The notes under the pieces are model-generated. The model was not told where the DNA came from. It searched no databases and saw only the letters and a program-made list of their open reading frames with translations. From positions 1-64,000 of the forward strand of contig WTFU01000206.1 of NCBI GenBank assembly GCA_011523945.1: a stretch of DNA of 64,000 nucleotides, in the 5' to 3' direction. Positions 36,898-46,100 of the stretch are shown here, in pieces (within the stretch, counting starts at the first letter, position 1; each line of letters opens with the position of its first letter). A program made the translations under genes and the position numbers. The stretch comes from Mariniblastus sp. (lineage in GTDB: Bacteria; Planctomycetota; Planctomycetia; Pirellulales; Pirellulaceae).

Positions 36898-37173
36898 CTA
36901 AACTTCACCCATTCCATCCGTCTTCCAGGGGAAGTCGTTGGGGAAATCACCAAAGGTATTGAGTTCCATGAACATCAATACAGTCGCTGCTGAAACACAT
37001 AAAAGTGCGACCAGCAACATCGCGTCAAAAACCGTCAGCTTACTGAGAAATGACTTTCTCTCTTCGCCATCCTGATCGGTTTCCTCTGAGGTCAATCCGA
37101 CGTCCTCAGATTCGGAAGTCTCGAGATCAAGATCGCTTACCAGTTCTTCGTTTTCTTGGGGTATATCAGACAT
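36898..37173 (-). CDS. Small single-pass membrane protein, hypothetical
   Basis: 91 residues: an acidic N-terminal half (many Glu/Asp/Ser), one hydrophobic segment at about 48-70 (FDAMLLVALLCVSAATVLMFM), then a short tail with FPNDFPWKTD. The acidic end is probably cytoplasmic. Third gene of a minus-strand cluster with two other membrane proteins (12 bases after the preceding gene), ended by an intrinsic terminator. Family unknown; the cluster looks conserved-type rather than random because all three members have a similar tail-anchor layout. Confidence 0.8.
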   Translation of the reverse strand: MSDIPQENEELVSDLDLETSESEDVGLTSEETDQDGEERKSFLSKLTVFDAMLLVALLCVSAATVLMFMELNTFGDFPNDFPWKTDGMGEV

Positions 37174-37185
37174 AACCAGCTCGAA

Positions 37186-37395
37186 CTATTTAGAGAATTC
37201 ATTCGCGTTGACCGAAAACAAGATCGCAGCAACCACAAGGAAAATGAAGGACAAGATCAACATCAATGAATAGATATTGAAGCTCTGCTTTCGATAAGAA
37301 GGAGTCGAAACGACAGGTTCGTTCGAAACAAAACCATCTTGCCCGTCTTGCGGTGCCTCAAGCTCGTCACCGAAATCAGAATTTACTAGTGACAT
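37186..37395 (-). CDS. Small single-pass membrane protein, hypothetical
   Basis: 69 residues from ATG 37395. The start codon lies inside the end of the upstream coiled-coil gene (20-base overlap), implying translational coupling. The N-terminus is acidic with a VSTPSYRKQ segment, and one hydrophobic helix lies near 42-62 (IYSLMLILSFIFLVVAAILF). The frame is open to 37512 but those residues are antisense-free overlap with the upstream gene. No family recognised. Confidence 0.75.
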   Translation of the reverse strand: MSLVNSDFGDELEAPQDGQDGFVSNEPVVSTPSYRKQSFNIYSLMLILSFIFLVVAAILFSVNANEFSK

Positions 37396-38200
37396 GATCG
37401 CCCTCCCGGACCGTATCCAGGTTGAAATCAGGGTTGATTCTAACCGCAGCCAAATCTGTCTCCGTCTTGATAACGGTTCCTTTTCCAACGAATCGATCTT
37501 TGCGATAGACATCTAATTCATGTCCAACGCGAAGACCATCATCAGTACCAAGACTGATTGCGAACAATCCGTCTGACGAAGTCTTGACAACCAAACCGTC
37601 AAGTTTCGGCACGATGTGATCGGTCAGTGAGTTCATGGTCAAACCATTTCGGTCTAGAACTTTCTTCGACTTAGCAAGGTTCGCAGCCAAATCCATTTCT
37701 TTCTTCGTCAACAACTCAATTTGGTTTTTCAACTCAAATGACTGATTTGTTAGGTTACGAACTAGCGCGAACTGCGTCGCAATGTCGTCAACGAGTTTCT
37801 TATTGTTTGCCCTTAGGTCAGCAACTTCGATATCCTGATCGGAAATTCGCTTTTGAGCGTCTTCAAGTTCGTCCAACTGTTTCTGGCTCTGCTCTTCAAC
37901 AATTCGGAGCTCAGACTCTTTTGAATCTTTCAAGTCCGACAGAACTTTCAACTGCGACTCGAGTTGTGCAAGCTGCATGGCTCGGCTTGCTCGCTCAGCA
38001 GCCAACAATTTCTCTTTGTCGCTGGTACTCGATTTCGCTTCGACCAACGCATTCTTGTAATTCGCAGCTTCACTGTTTTTCTCAACAGCAATCGCTTTCC
38101 AGTTTCGGTGAGTTGCACCCACCATCAGAGCAATTACTAAAAAGCAAATACTCATGAAGAAAATCAAAAGCGTAAATATTTTGCCCATCAAGTTCATCAA
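37376..38200 (-). CDS. Membrane-anchored coiled-coil protein, hypothetical
   Basis: 274 residues. An N-terminal membrane segment (about 7-28, FTLLIFFMSICFLVIALMVG) is followed by an uninterrupted coiled coil from about 35 to 190 rich in Glu, Lys, Leu and Gln. The C-terminal 80 residues form a small beta domain (LVVKTSSDGLFAISLGTDDGLRVG is cut here to SDGLFAISLGTDDGLRVG) resembling the FlgT/MreC-like beta domains that follow coiled coils. First gene of the three-gene minus-strand cluster. The architecture (TM, coiled coil, beta) resembles MreC, suggesting an envelope scaffold, but sequence identity to MreC is not evident. Confidence 0.8.
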   Translation of the reverse strand: MMNLMGKIFTLLIFFMSICFLVIALMVGATHRNWKAIAVEKNSEAANYKNALVEAKSSTSDKEKLLAAERASRAMQLAQLESQLKVLSDLKDSKESELRIVEEQSQKQLDELEDAQKRISDQDIEVADLRANNKKLVDDIATQFALVRNLTNQSFELKNQIELLTKKEMDLAANLAKSKKVLDRNGLTMNSLTDHIVPKLDGLVVKTSSDGLFAISLGTDDGLRVGHELDVYRKDRFVGKGTVIKTETDLAAVRINPDFNLDTVREGDHVTSKF

Positions 38201-38703
38201 GACACCTCGTTGTGGCCTTAAAGTTGACCAAATTGGAAAGGACTAGCTGACTCTTCAACTCAACCCAAATTAAAATGCGAGTCTGCAGTTCACTGTAAAA
38301 TACACCGAAAGCAACCAAAGCAACTCTCGCTGTAAGTCAACCTGGCACGCAAAACAGCGAGCTGTCGACTCATAAAAGTATACTTCCATGAGTTTTAGCG
38401 TGCCAATTCTTTTGTTGAAATATCGACAATTCTTACGAATTCCAGCATGCTGCGCTCACACTTGTACCATCGACCATCCAAGACACATGGTTTGCCGAAA
38501 CCGACGCTTTGAGCCAAATTTGAGGGAGTCCCACCCCACTGAGCGGATTCGCAGGACTATCTTACTTGACCGTCAAAATCGGTTTTATCTGGCAATCGTC
38601 ATATTTGATTGCCCGGCTTCGATTATTCCAGCGGAGATCCGCCAGCATCGCATCGGTTCTCCTCGCTTACACCCGTTCTACAGCCATGTTTGCTGAGCGA
38701 ATC
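38201..38703. other. Long intergenic region without a gene
   Basis: 503 bases lie between the stop of pyrB and the start of the membrane coiled-coil gene, both on the minus strand. The region nearest 38201 should carry the promoter of the coiled-coil gene. Plus-strand frames (38388-38696 and 38566-38934) have compositions typical of antisense noise and the second runs through pyrB. No RNA gene, terminator or repeat was recognised. Confidence 0.35.
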
Positions 38704-39900
38704 TCAATTTGGCGATCGGAAGACATCAGAGAATGCAAAGAACAGGGAATCCGCAGCGTCAAACAAATGAACCAGCAACGCAGCTCTCGCCCACATACCG
38801 TTTCGAGCCTGGCGGAAGTACATCGCCCGCGGATCGGAATCGATACTTGTCGGAATCTCACCAACGACGCTGTCTCGAGGGAAGGGGTGGAGGATGGGGG
38901 CATAAGACTTCAGCACACCAACCCGTTCAGGTGAAAGTAAAAACGGATTGAGATCAATCTCGGCAATTTCCTGTTCAGTATCCTTTGAATTGTGCTCGCG
39001 TTGAATTCGTGTCATATAAAGACAGTCAGTCTGTCCAAGAATGCTTTCCCCGTTAACCTCCGAATCTAAACTGTTGACTTCATAAAAATCAACGCCGGTC
39101 ATTTTTAGCCGCTGCCTAAGTTCTTCATCCATAACCAAAACATCATGCTCTGGCGACACAAATATCATTCGCACTCCCTCATATTGGGAAAGCACAGTCG
39201 CCAGTGATCTTACGGTGCGGCCACGCCCAATGTCTCCACAAAAGGTATAGGTTTTCTGACTTGGTCCGCAGGTCAGTGATGGAAACGAACGTCGCAACTC
39301 ATTCAATCGGGACGGCCGGCTTTCCGAGTTTTCATCGAAATCAAATGTACGAACAATGGTATACATATCTAGGAGCGCTTGAGTCGGATGCTCATCGCTC
39401 CCGGCACCGGCATTGACAATCGGAACCGACCGCCGCTCTTGCCGTTCTAAGTCGCTCATCAAATATGCACAACACTCAGCAAAGTTGCTGATTTGGGATC
39501 GCATAATGATCACATCAAAGTAACTGCTAAACATTCGAATCGAGTCCATTCTCGATTCCCGTTTTACTTCGGATGACGTTTTGGGGTCCCGGACTTCATT
39601 GCACGAGAGGCCTAAAATTTGGCAAGCTGCCATAAAGGAGAGGAACGTGCGCGTCGACGGCTGCGTGAAATAAAGCATTGCTCTTTTATGAGCCAGTAAA
39701 TCGCGCAACCGACGATTTCCCTCGGGATTACGACTAAGTCGGCGAATGAGATCGGCCGAGCGACAGAGTTTTTCCAATAATTCGGGAGTAAGTTGCGAGG
39801 CCGCAATTAAATGCTTCAGGCGTCCGTGTCGCTGAAACTCAAGATTCTTTTCCTGCACGGAGCGGGACAGCAATGACTCAAATTCAGAAAATTCCTGCAT
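38704..39900 (-). CDS. pyrB: Aspartate carbamoyltransferase catalytic chain
   Basis: 398 residues. The carbamoyl phosphate-binding motif is FTQPSTRTFLSF near residue 98, followed by KRESRMDSIRMFSSYFDVIIMRS. NAGAGSDEHPTQALLDMYTI is the conserved central region. The C-terminal aspartate-binding loop reads HPFPRDS (HPxPR). It forms N-carbamoyl-aspartate in pyrimidine synthesis. About 80-90 residues longer than the E. coli enzyme (311), mainly at the N-terminus and in one internal insertion. OTCase is excluded because the 240s loop is HPFPR rather than HCLP. No pyrI or pyrC neighbour. Confidence 0.92.
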   Translation of the reverse strand: MQEFSEFESLLSRSVQEKNLEFQRHGRLKHLIAASQLTPELLEKLCRSADLIRRLSRNPEGNRRLRDLLAHKRAMLYFTQPSTRTFLSFMAACQILGLSCNEVRDPKTSSEVKRESRMDSIRMFSSYFDVIIMRSQISNFAECCAYLMSDLERQERRSVPIVNAGAGSDEHPTQALLDMYTIVRTFDFDENSESRPSRLNELRRSFPSLTCGPSQKTYTFCGDIGRGRTVRSLATVLSQYEGVRMIFVSPEHDVLVMDEELRQRLKMTGVDFYEVNSLDSEVNGESILGQTDCLYMTRIQREHNSKDTEQEIAEIDLNPFLLSPERVGVLKSYAPILHPFPRDSVVGEIPTSIDSDPRAMYFRQARNGMWARAALLVHLFDAADSLFFAFSDVFRSPN

Positions 39901-40041
39901 GTTATCTCATCAATAAAGAGACTGTTCACTTGTTGAAATGGTATCTTTTTTTCAAAAATATGAAACCGCCGCCCCGCCAAAGTCTTTCGAAAGAATCGAA
40001 TTAGGTAACTTAAAAACGACTTGGCAGACTTGGAATCAAAT

Positions 40042-40074
40042 AAAAAAAGCGACGTGCCATTGGACAGGTCGCTT
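40042..40074 (-). terminator. Intrinsic terminator downstream of the S41 protease gene
   Basis: AAGCGAC (40048-40054) pairs with GTCGCTT (40068-40074). On the minus strand the stem is followed by a run of T (40048-40042). It lies about 65 bases past the stop of the protease gene, which it should terminate. Confidence 0.75.
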
Positions 40075-40140
40075 AAAGCGGGTTCATTAAAAACAGGGGA
40101 TTTTATTACTCGAATGATCAGCCAACTGGTTCGCAGTGTT

Positions 40141-41850
40141 TTAACCGCCCACCGATAAAACTTGAGATTGTAAAGCGGCATTTCGGTCCACCATTTTCTG
40201 CTGGGCTGTTTTAATGCCCACCCGAAGACCGGTATCTTCTTGCGTTCCGATTGTCTCACCGGGTTTCAAAACATCCTGAATTACAATATCAGCCTTCACA
40301 CCCACACGACTAATCGCCTGACCGGTTGGAGAATAGAACTTGGCCGTCGTCAATCGAACACCTCCACCCGAAACGTTTAACGGGAAGATTCCCTGAACGC
40401 TTCCTTTGCCGTAGCTCTGGTTGCCCACAATGGTTCCGCGCTTATTATCACGAATTGCTGCGGCAAAAATCTCGCTGGCACTTGCGGAATTTTCATCAAC
40501 AAGGACGACCAGAGGCACGTCCCACGTTCCTGGAAGATTGGCTTTGTGAACAAAATCTTCCATCGGATTCCTGCCCTTCGTTGAGACAATCACCCCTTTT
40601 CGTACAAACCGGTCCGCAACCTCAACGGACGCCGAAAGCAAACCACCTGGATTCCCCCGCACATCCACGATCAAGGATCGCATGCCCTGAGCGTGAAGTT
40701 TCCACAATGCCGCATCAAAATCAGCGGCGGTGGTCTTCTGGAAATTGGTTAATTTGATATAGCCTACGCCCGATGCCTCATCGACAAGGCCCACCTGATC
40801 GACGCTTGGAATATCAACTCTTCTTCGCTCAAGGCGTAATGTCTGTATTCCGTTGCCACGATCAATGCTGATTAATATGAAAGACCCCTCCAGACCACGC
40901 ATCATATCTGCCGCACGGTTGCTTCCGATGTCAGAAACTTTTTGATTGTCGACCGCAACAATTCGGTCACCTTCGACAATCCCACCTATGCCTGCGGGCC
41001 CTTTGGAGATGACACTTACGATCTCCAGGTGATCGGCCTGTGTCCGCAACTCAACACCAAGTCCTACAAAATTACCTTCAATTTGGGACATCGTTTCACT
41101 GAACTGGTTGCTCGACATGAATGCTGAATACGGATCCAGCGCCGAAATGGCACCGCACACAAATTCGTACATGACGGACTGAGAACTCATGCCACATTGC
41201 CTATTTAGAAATACAGCAGTTTCTCTGGCAACAGCAAATGCGTCGTTTCTGGTTCGCACAGCCACGTTACTCAACCGCTTTTCAGCCTGCAAATAGACCT
41301 CTAACGCTGCCTCCTTCGAAATCGTCGGAAGATTAATTTTGCGAAATCCATCAGACTGCATCGCCACCTTTAAACTCGTCAATCCATAATTAACGATATT
41401 CGCCCAATTCGGTTCATCCACATAGTAAGACTGGATTTTCAACAGCACTTCTGCGTACACATTCATTGAAGTGTTCGCATCGGTCGACGTAATCGTTTTA
41501 ATGAAACTGGTATCAGCGTAACGCCGGTCTAAATCAAAATGAATCCTCGCAAAAGCCCGTTTGAGTTGAAGGGTTCGATCATCAGGATTTGCCTTGAGGG
41601 CGTTCTGATAAAGAGCAAGTGCCTCTCCCCACTGCCTCTGGCTTTCAAAAATCTCTCCCTGCTGCTGTACAGAATTGCTTACGCTGGATGCTCCCGCAGA
41701 ATCAACGACCGATGTATTCGGTTGCGGGGAAGACTGAGCCGGCAGACCTTGTGACAGCAATGCACTCCAAAGGAATACAGCCAAAACAGTACAAGGCAAC
41801 TTAAATCTCTCGAGCAAGCGCGCTCGATTAGCCAGTAACAAATAATCCAT
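40141..41850 (-). CDS. S41 family C-terminal processing peptidase with PDZ domain
   Basis: 569 residues from ATG 41850; this start exposes a signal segment (about 15-40, LPCTVLAVFLWSALLSQGLPAQ). A short TPR-like stretch lies near 58-90. The PDZ domain is near 265-345 (VGLGVELRTQ, GGIVEGDRIVAVDNQ). The S41 core follows with the nucleophile in DENSASASEIFAAAIRD and the general-base lysine in SYGKGSVQ. It is expected to act in the periplasm on C-termini of envelope proteins. The frame is open upstream to 41976 without conserved residues. An intrinsic terminator follows. Confidence 0.94.
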   Translation of the reverse strand: MDYLLLANRARLLERFKLPCTVLAVFLWSALLSQGLPAQSSPQPNTSVVDSAGASSVSNSVQQQGEIFESQRQWGEALALYQNALKANPDDRTLQLKRAFARIHFDLDRRYADTSFIKTITSTDANTSMNVYAEVLLKIQSYYVDEPNWANIVNYGLTSLKVAMQSDGFRKINLPTISKEAALEVYLQAEKRLSNVAVRTRNDAFAVARETAVFLNRQCGMSSQSVMYEFVCGAISALDPYSAFMSSNQFSETMSQIEGNFVGLGVELRTQADHLEIVSVISKGPAGIGGIVEGDRIVAVDNQKVSDIGSNRAADMMRGLEGSFILISIDRGNGIQTLRLERRRVDIPSVDQVGLVDEASGVGYIKLTNFQKTTAADFDAALWKLHAQGMRSLIVDVRGNPGGLLSASVEVADRFVRKGVIVSTKGRNPMEDFVHKANLPGTWDVPLVVLVDENSASASEIFAAAIRDNKRGTIVGNQSYGKGSVQGIFPLNVSGGGVRLTTAKFYSPTGQAISRVGVKADIVIQDVLKPGETIGTQEDTGLRVGIKTAQQKMVDRNAALQSQVLSVGG

Positions 41851-42387
41851 TCTCAATTGCCATCCTTCGAAGGTAACCCGGATCGCTCTGCTTGCTACTT
41901 TTATTTGGGAGCGAAGCAAACAGAGTTCTGAGTCAAACCAGAAAACGGCCAAAGCGAGTGTCCAACAATGGAACAAAAATCGACTACAAAAATGGCCGTT
42001 AAAAAATAGACCACGGTTGTCCGTTGGTCAAAAAATTTGAACCAACTTTTACCCGCGCAGTCCGCAATATCCATGTAGGTTAAGAAAAGCGTTACGATGA
42101 CAACGGTCTGTCAAAATGAGACGCTTGTATTGAGTTGCGGTTCATCCCTGTCACAACGCTTACGAAGCCTGTTCGCAGGTGGTTCAAAAATGTGATTCAA
42201 AATATCCGCCTGCAGAAAAGTCGTTTCTGAAATTCCCAAAAAGGTGCTTGCTAGTAGCATGTAAATGCTACACACCATCAATTCTCTACGACCTTTTAGC
42301 GCATAAAAAAACGCCCCGTCAGCGAGGGGCGTTACCGGGTTGGTCTTCCATTAAGAAGATAGCCGGATTGGTATACTGTTATTCACG
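41851..42387. other. Intergenic region upstream of the S41 protease gene
   Basis: 537 bases between the S41 protease and the next minus-strand gene. It holds the terminator at 42305-42333, a perfect inverted repeat GTAGCAT-gtaa-ATGCTAC at 42254-42271, and an imperfect inverted repeat GTTGGTCAAA/TTTGAACCAAC at 42023-42046. The latter two could be regulator sites for the protease gene. The plus frame 42179-42391 is not supported. Confidence 0.4.
42305..42333 (-). terminator. Intrinsic terminator after the small basic protein gene
   Basis: AACGCCCC (42310-42317) pairs with GGGGCGTT (42326-42333) around an eight-base loop. On the minus strand the stem is followed by a T-run (42311-42305). It lies 55 bases beyond the stop of the 42388-42747 gene. 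Confidence 0.8.
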
Positions 42388-42747
42388 CTAGGGAATCATG
42401 GTTCCCGACCCCAAAGGAGATGCCATTGGTACATTCGGAATCGGAACGGTTCCAGCGGTTGATTTTGTTTTACGACGGCGACGCTTCGCCTTGGCCTGGC
42501 TCCACTCTTTGGTTAACGCTTCAAACACCTCGGGAGACTCGTAGCGAACTATCGATTTCCCTTCCGAAAGCGGCCCGATTAACCCTCGAAACAATGGCAT
42601 GCCACGAAGCGTTAAATCAGTACTACAATCGTCGATCCCAATTTGGTCGTGGAGTGTCGCAATCTGATCAAAATCTTCGAAATCCTTGATCCGAAGCGAT
42701 CCGTCGGACGCCCGCGTTACTACTCTTATCTGCTTATTCAACGACAT
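42388..42747 (-). CDS. Small protein with basic region, hypothetical
   Basis: 119 residues, no signal or membrane segment. The first 80 residues are mixed alpha/beta (DCSTDLTLRGMPLFRGLIGPL, cut here to LTLRGMPLFRGLIGPL). A basic cluster KAKRRRRKTK near residues 86-96 and a Pro/Gly/Met-rich tail follow. Nucleic-acid binding is possible but unproven. Single-gene unit ended by a strong intrinsic terminator, which supports its being a real, well-transcribed gene. Confidence 0.75.
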   Translation of the reverse strand: MSLNKQIRVVTRASDGSLRIKDFEDFDQIATLHDQIGIDDCSTDLTLRGMPLFRGLIGPLSEGKSIVRYESPEVFEALTKEWSQAKAKRRRRKTKSTAGTVPIPNVPMASPLGSGTMIP

Positions 42748-43135
42748 ATGAATCTTTCCTTAACCGGAGTGCGAGTGCGACTATGACATAACCAACGTTT
42801 GGTTTCCAGCGCCCCACTTGTCCGTTGAAAAGGGGATTCGACTCCTTCGATTCACTGTCTGTATTCACTTATCGGGCGTGGCAGACGCAGGGTCTAGTCG
42901 TTTCGAGCCTAGATGAATTTCACCAACAACCTACAGAATCGCTACATTCCGCACCGTTTTAATAAAAAGAAAAAGTGCAAACGAAACATCCGATTATGAC
43001 GGTTGCAACGATAAAAACGAGCGAGTCACAAACCAGCCAATCCAAGCTCAATACTTGTTTGACCCTGCCGTTTGGAATAGTAGCAAGAAGGCAATGACAA
43101 TCAAGTCAGCTGCCATGAGGGGAACGGTTGGCGGA
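42748..43135. other. Intergenic region, nothing recognised
   Basis: 388 bases between two minus-strand genes. It should contain the promoter of the 42388-42747 gene. A plus-strand frame at 43055-43381 runs antisense into the VIT/VWA gene and is unsupported. I found no terminator for the VIT/VWA gene and no RNA gene. Confidence 0.35.
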
Positions 43136-46100
43136 TTATTTATCAGAAATCCCGATGGTGCTAACCGTCTCTTTTCCACCAACATCTTTCAAGTTCACCG
43201 TCTCTCGTGTCACAAGTTCGTTCGGCCTTCCGAAATTTCGATAGACCGTAACGTAAACTTTGCTGCGAAACTCGATACGGTTACTGTCCTGTGCGAAGTA
43301 ATTGACCTTCACATCGTACTTACCCTGCGGTGCTTTAACATTGAAATACATTTCCGGCCCAAACCCCGTCGTGATATCTGAACTAATTTGGCCGTTGGAT
43401 CGCGTGCGTTTATTTTGATAATTACACTGCTCACCGGATGGCTCTTGGACATGCAGATCGATATCAGTCATATCCGTATTCCACCTAATCGTTATTAGCA
43501 AATCAGATTCGTCGAACTTCAGAATATCCTTAAGGGTTTTTACCCTAGCGGCAGCGAAGCGCTGAAGTGAGCTATTGAGTTTCTTTTTTTCAATTTGCCG
43601 CAACAGGTGAAGATATTCTGCTGAGACAATTTGTTTAAAGTCACTACCGGTTCGCTGAAATTCGCCATTCAATGCGATTTCGTAATACACGATAGCCAAA
43701 TCCGGTTTACCCAACTCCGCCAGACAATGCCCAATGCTCAGGTATATACTTCCTTCAAATGGCCTGGCGAGGGCGACTCTTCGCAATAAATGATAGGCCT
43801 GCGCGGGGCGCCCCAACTGAAGTGCCGTATAGCCTACATCTCGCGCGACAACTAAATCGCCTGGGCTACTTTCGACGAGAGAACTATAAACTTTCACGGC
43901 ATCATCAATCGAAACGACTGCACGTCTCTCGGCTTCTGCTTCAATTAGATCGTAATTCAACTTTGATTGATTGAGACCTGTCAGGTAGGCTTTCGGCAGA
44001 CCGGATCGTGTCTCCAACGTCGTTTCAAGCGGTTCTGAAATTGCCGCTACATCAATGTCTTCCAACGCTAATTTAAGTGCTGTCGGCATTTTAAAACTCA
44101 TACCAGGCATACTCTCTAGTCGGTTTAGCCAAGCTTCTAATTGTGCTTTTGGCTCTGAAAGGTCAGAGTCAAATTGCTGCATTGCATCCTCGACTATCTC
44201 GTTGGCGGACTTGGTATTAATGACAAACAGGTCCTCCTGAGGCTTAATGTTAAAAGCCTCATAATCGGCTTCGGTTTCCAACATTAAGAGAGAACAGGTC
44301 TTTCCTGTGATTCGAAAATGCCTCGCATACGCGGACGACACATCGAATACACCATCTCCTAGACTCTCCAGTTGCCCAACGGCGACCTGACCGTAAAGAC
44401 GGCTTGCAAGTTCGGATTCGATTTGAGTTGGCTTCAAAGAGACGCTATGGGTCTGTCCGGCCTGCTCAAATTCACAAGACAACGTCTCACGCACACTGCC
44501 ACGACCGACCATCAGGATTGATTGGCCAGGATACACCCACTGCACACGTCCCGCCGTCAAAATATCCGTCGCCCCATCAACGACAAAGCCAGACAGCTTC
44601 CACGGTCGATTGCGGTGACCTCGCGAAGCTTTTGCAATTTCACTTTCATTGACCACGCTGAAAACCGCACCGCCCGTTTGATCCGTTAAAAATCGTAAAT
44701 TTGCAATAGCCGTCCCTGTCAAACCTGTTTGATAGGCGAACAAACTGCCCAGCGATTTTGATGCCAGCGCAGAACCGATTAACTGCAAATTAGTCTCGCC
44801 CCAGGTAGCCGCACCATCGCTCAACAAAAACAGATCCGGAGCGATTCCACCTGGATCAGCTCCCTGAGCGAGCCATGGCGCTTTCTTTATTTGTTCAATC
44901 GCACCATAAATATCGGTGGCTCCTTCGAGCGTTATTTCACCACAGCGCTCCATTAATTGACGGACATTCGCTGGGCTGTTATCAACCCACGCTTCTCTGA
45001 AAAAGTGCCCATCAACATCAAACATTAAAACATTAAATTGCTTAAGCGAATCTCGATTGTTTTCTAACGTCGCTTTTAAGAGTTTTAACCAAACGTTGAA
45101 CTTGTCAGGATTACTACTGAGTGACGTATCAAGTAGAAAAATACCGCGCGAGTTCACGACCTTTGCAGTTACGGGAAGCTTTGGCGTAAATTGGCACCCC
45201 CAAAACTCACCCTGATGTGAAAGTAATGTCTCTTTCGATTTCTTAATCAGTAGACGAATCGGCTTTCCCGGTTTTTCATCAAAGCGAAAGTGAAGTTGCT
45301 GGTCATCCTTATTTTTGATCTTCTCTGACTCCGCCGACGGCTCAATCTTATATTTCGCCCCCGGGGTTGCCTGAACATTCAAATCCACTCGTATCTTCCC
45401 AGTCTGCTCCGGCAATTCCAAGTCATAGATCCACTCATCTCCCACCTGCTTCAAATTCACGTCATAACCAATCACGATTCGGTGAAGTTTTTTAGGTGCT
45501 AATGGGAAGACGCGTGCATTAAAGACTCCGGCTCCCGCCCACTCTACCAAGGCTGGATCGACCTTCCGCCGTACCGTTTCACGAAACGCATGCGCAGCCT
45601 TTTCCTTTGGTACCATCCGTGATTCTTTCACGCGAATCCAATGCTGCTTGCGAGTCTGGCGAATATCGTCTGCTTTGAGTGAGACCCAATGATCATCTGA
45701 TTCAAGAAACTCATCGGCTAAAGGAGTCCCCTTGGAATTCAAACCATAAACACTCTCCCCAAAGGCAAAATAATAAAGAGATGCGTCGTCGGGTAATCGC
45801 AACTTGAAGTCTCCCTCAAGCTGTTGGTTTTGATTGTTGTAATACAAGTAATCAAGCAACACTCGGGCGCGAAAACCATCGACTTGCACCTTGACTTGCA
45901 TTCCTGAAAGATCCAGTTCCGTTTTGTCGCCAACCATAAGGCGGCTGGTATTAGGGCTTGCTGCCACCCGTTTCCAGGTACGCTGCTTTGGCTTTGATTG
46001 GCCTTGGCTCTTCTTATCTCCGGCAAGATCATCTGCCAAAGGCACGGAAGCCCCCGGCTTTGCAGTCGCATTGAGGCTCCTATTCATAAGGCCTTTCTCC

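Noticed and set aside
38388-38934. Plus-strand reading frames in the gap beside pyrB
   Set aside because: One runs antisense through pyrB; composition is Arg/Ser/Cys-rich as in antisense noise.
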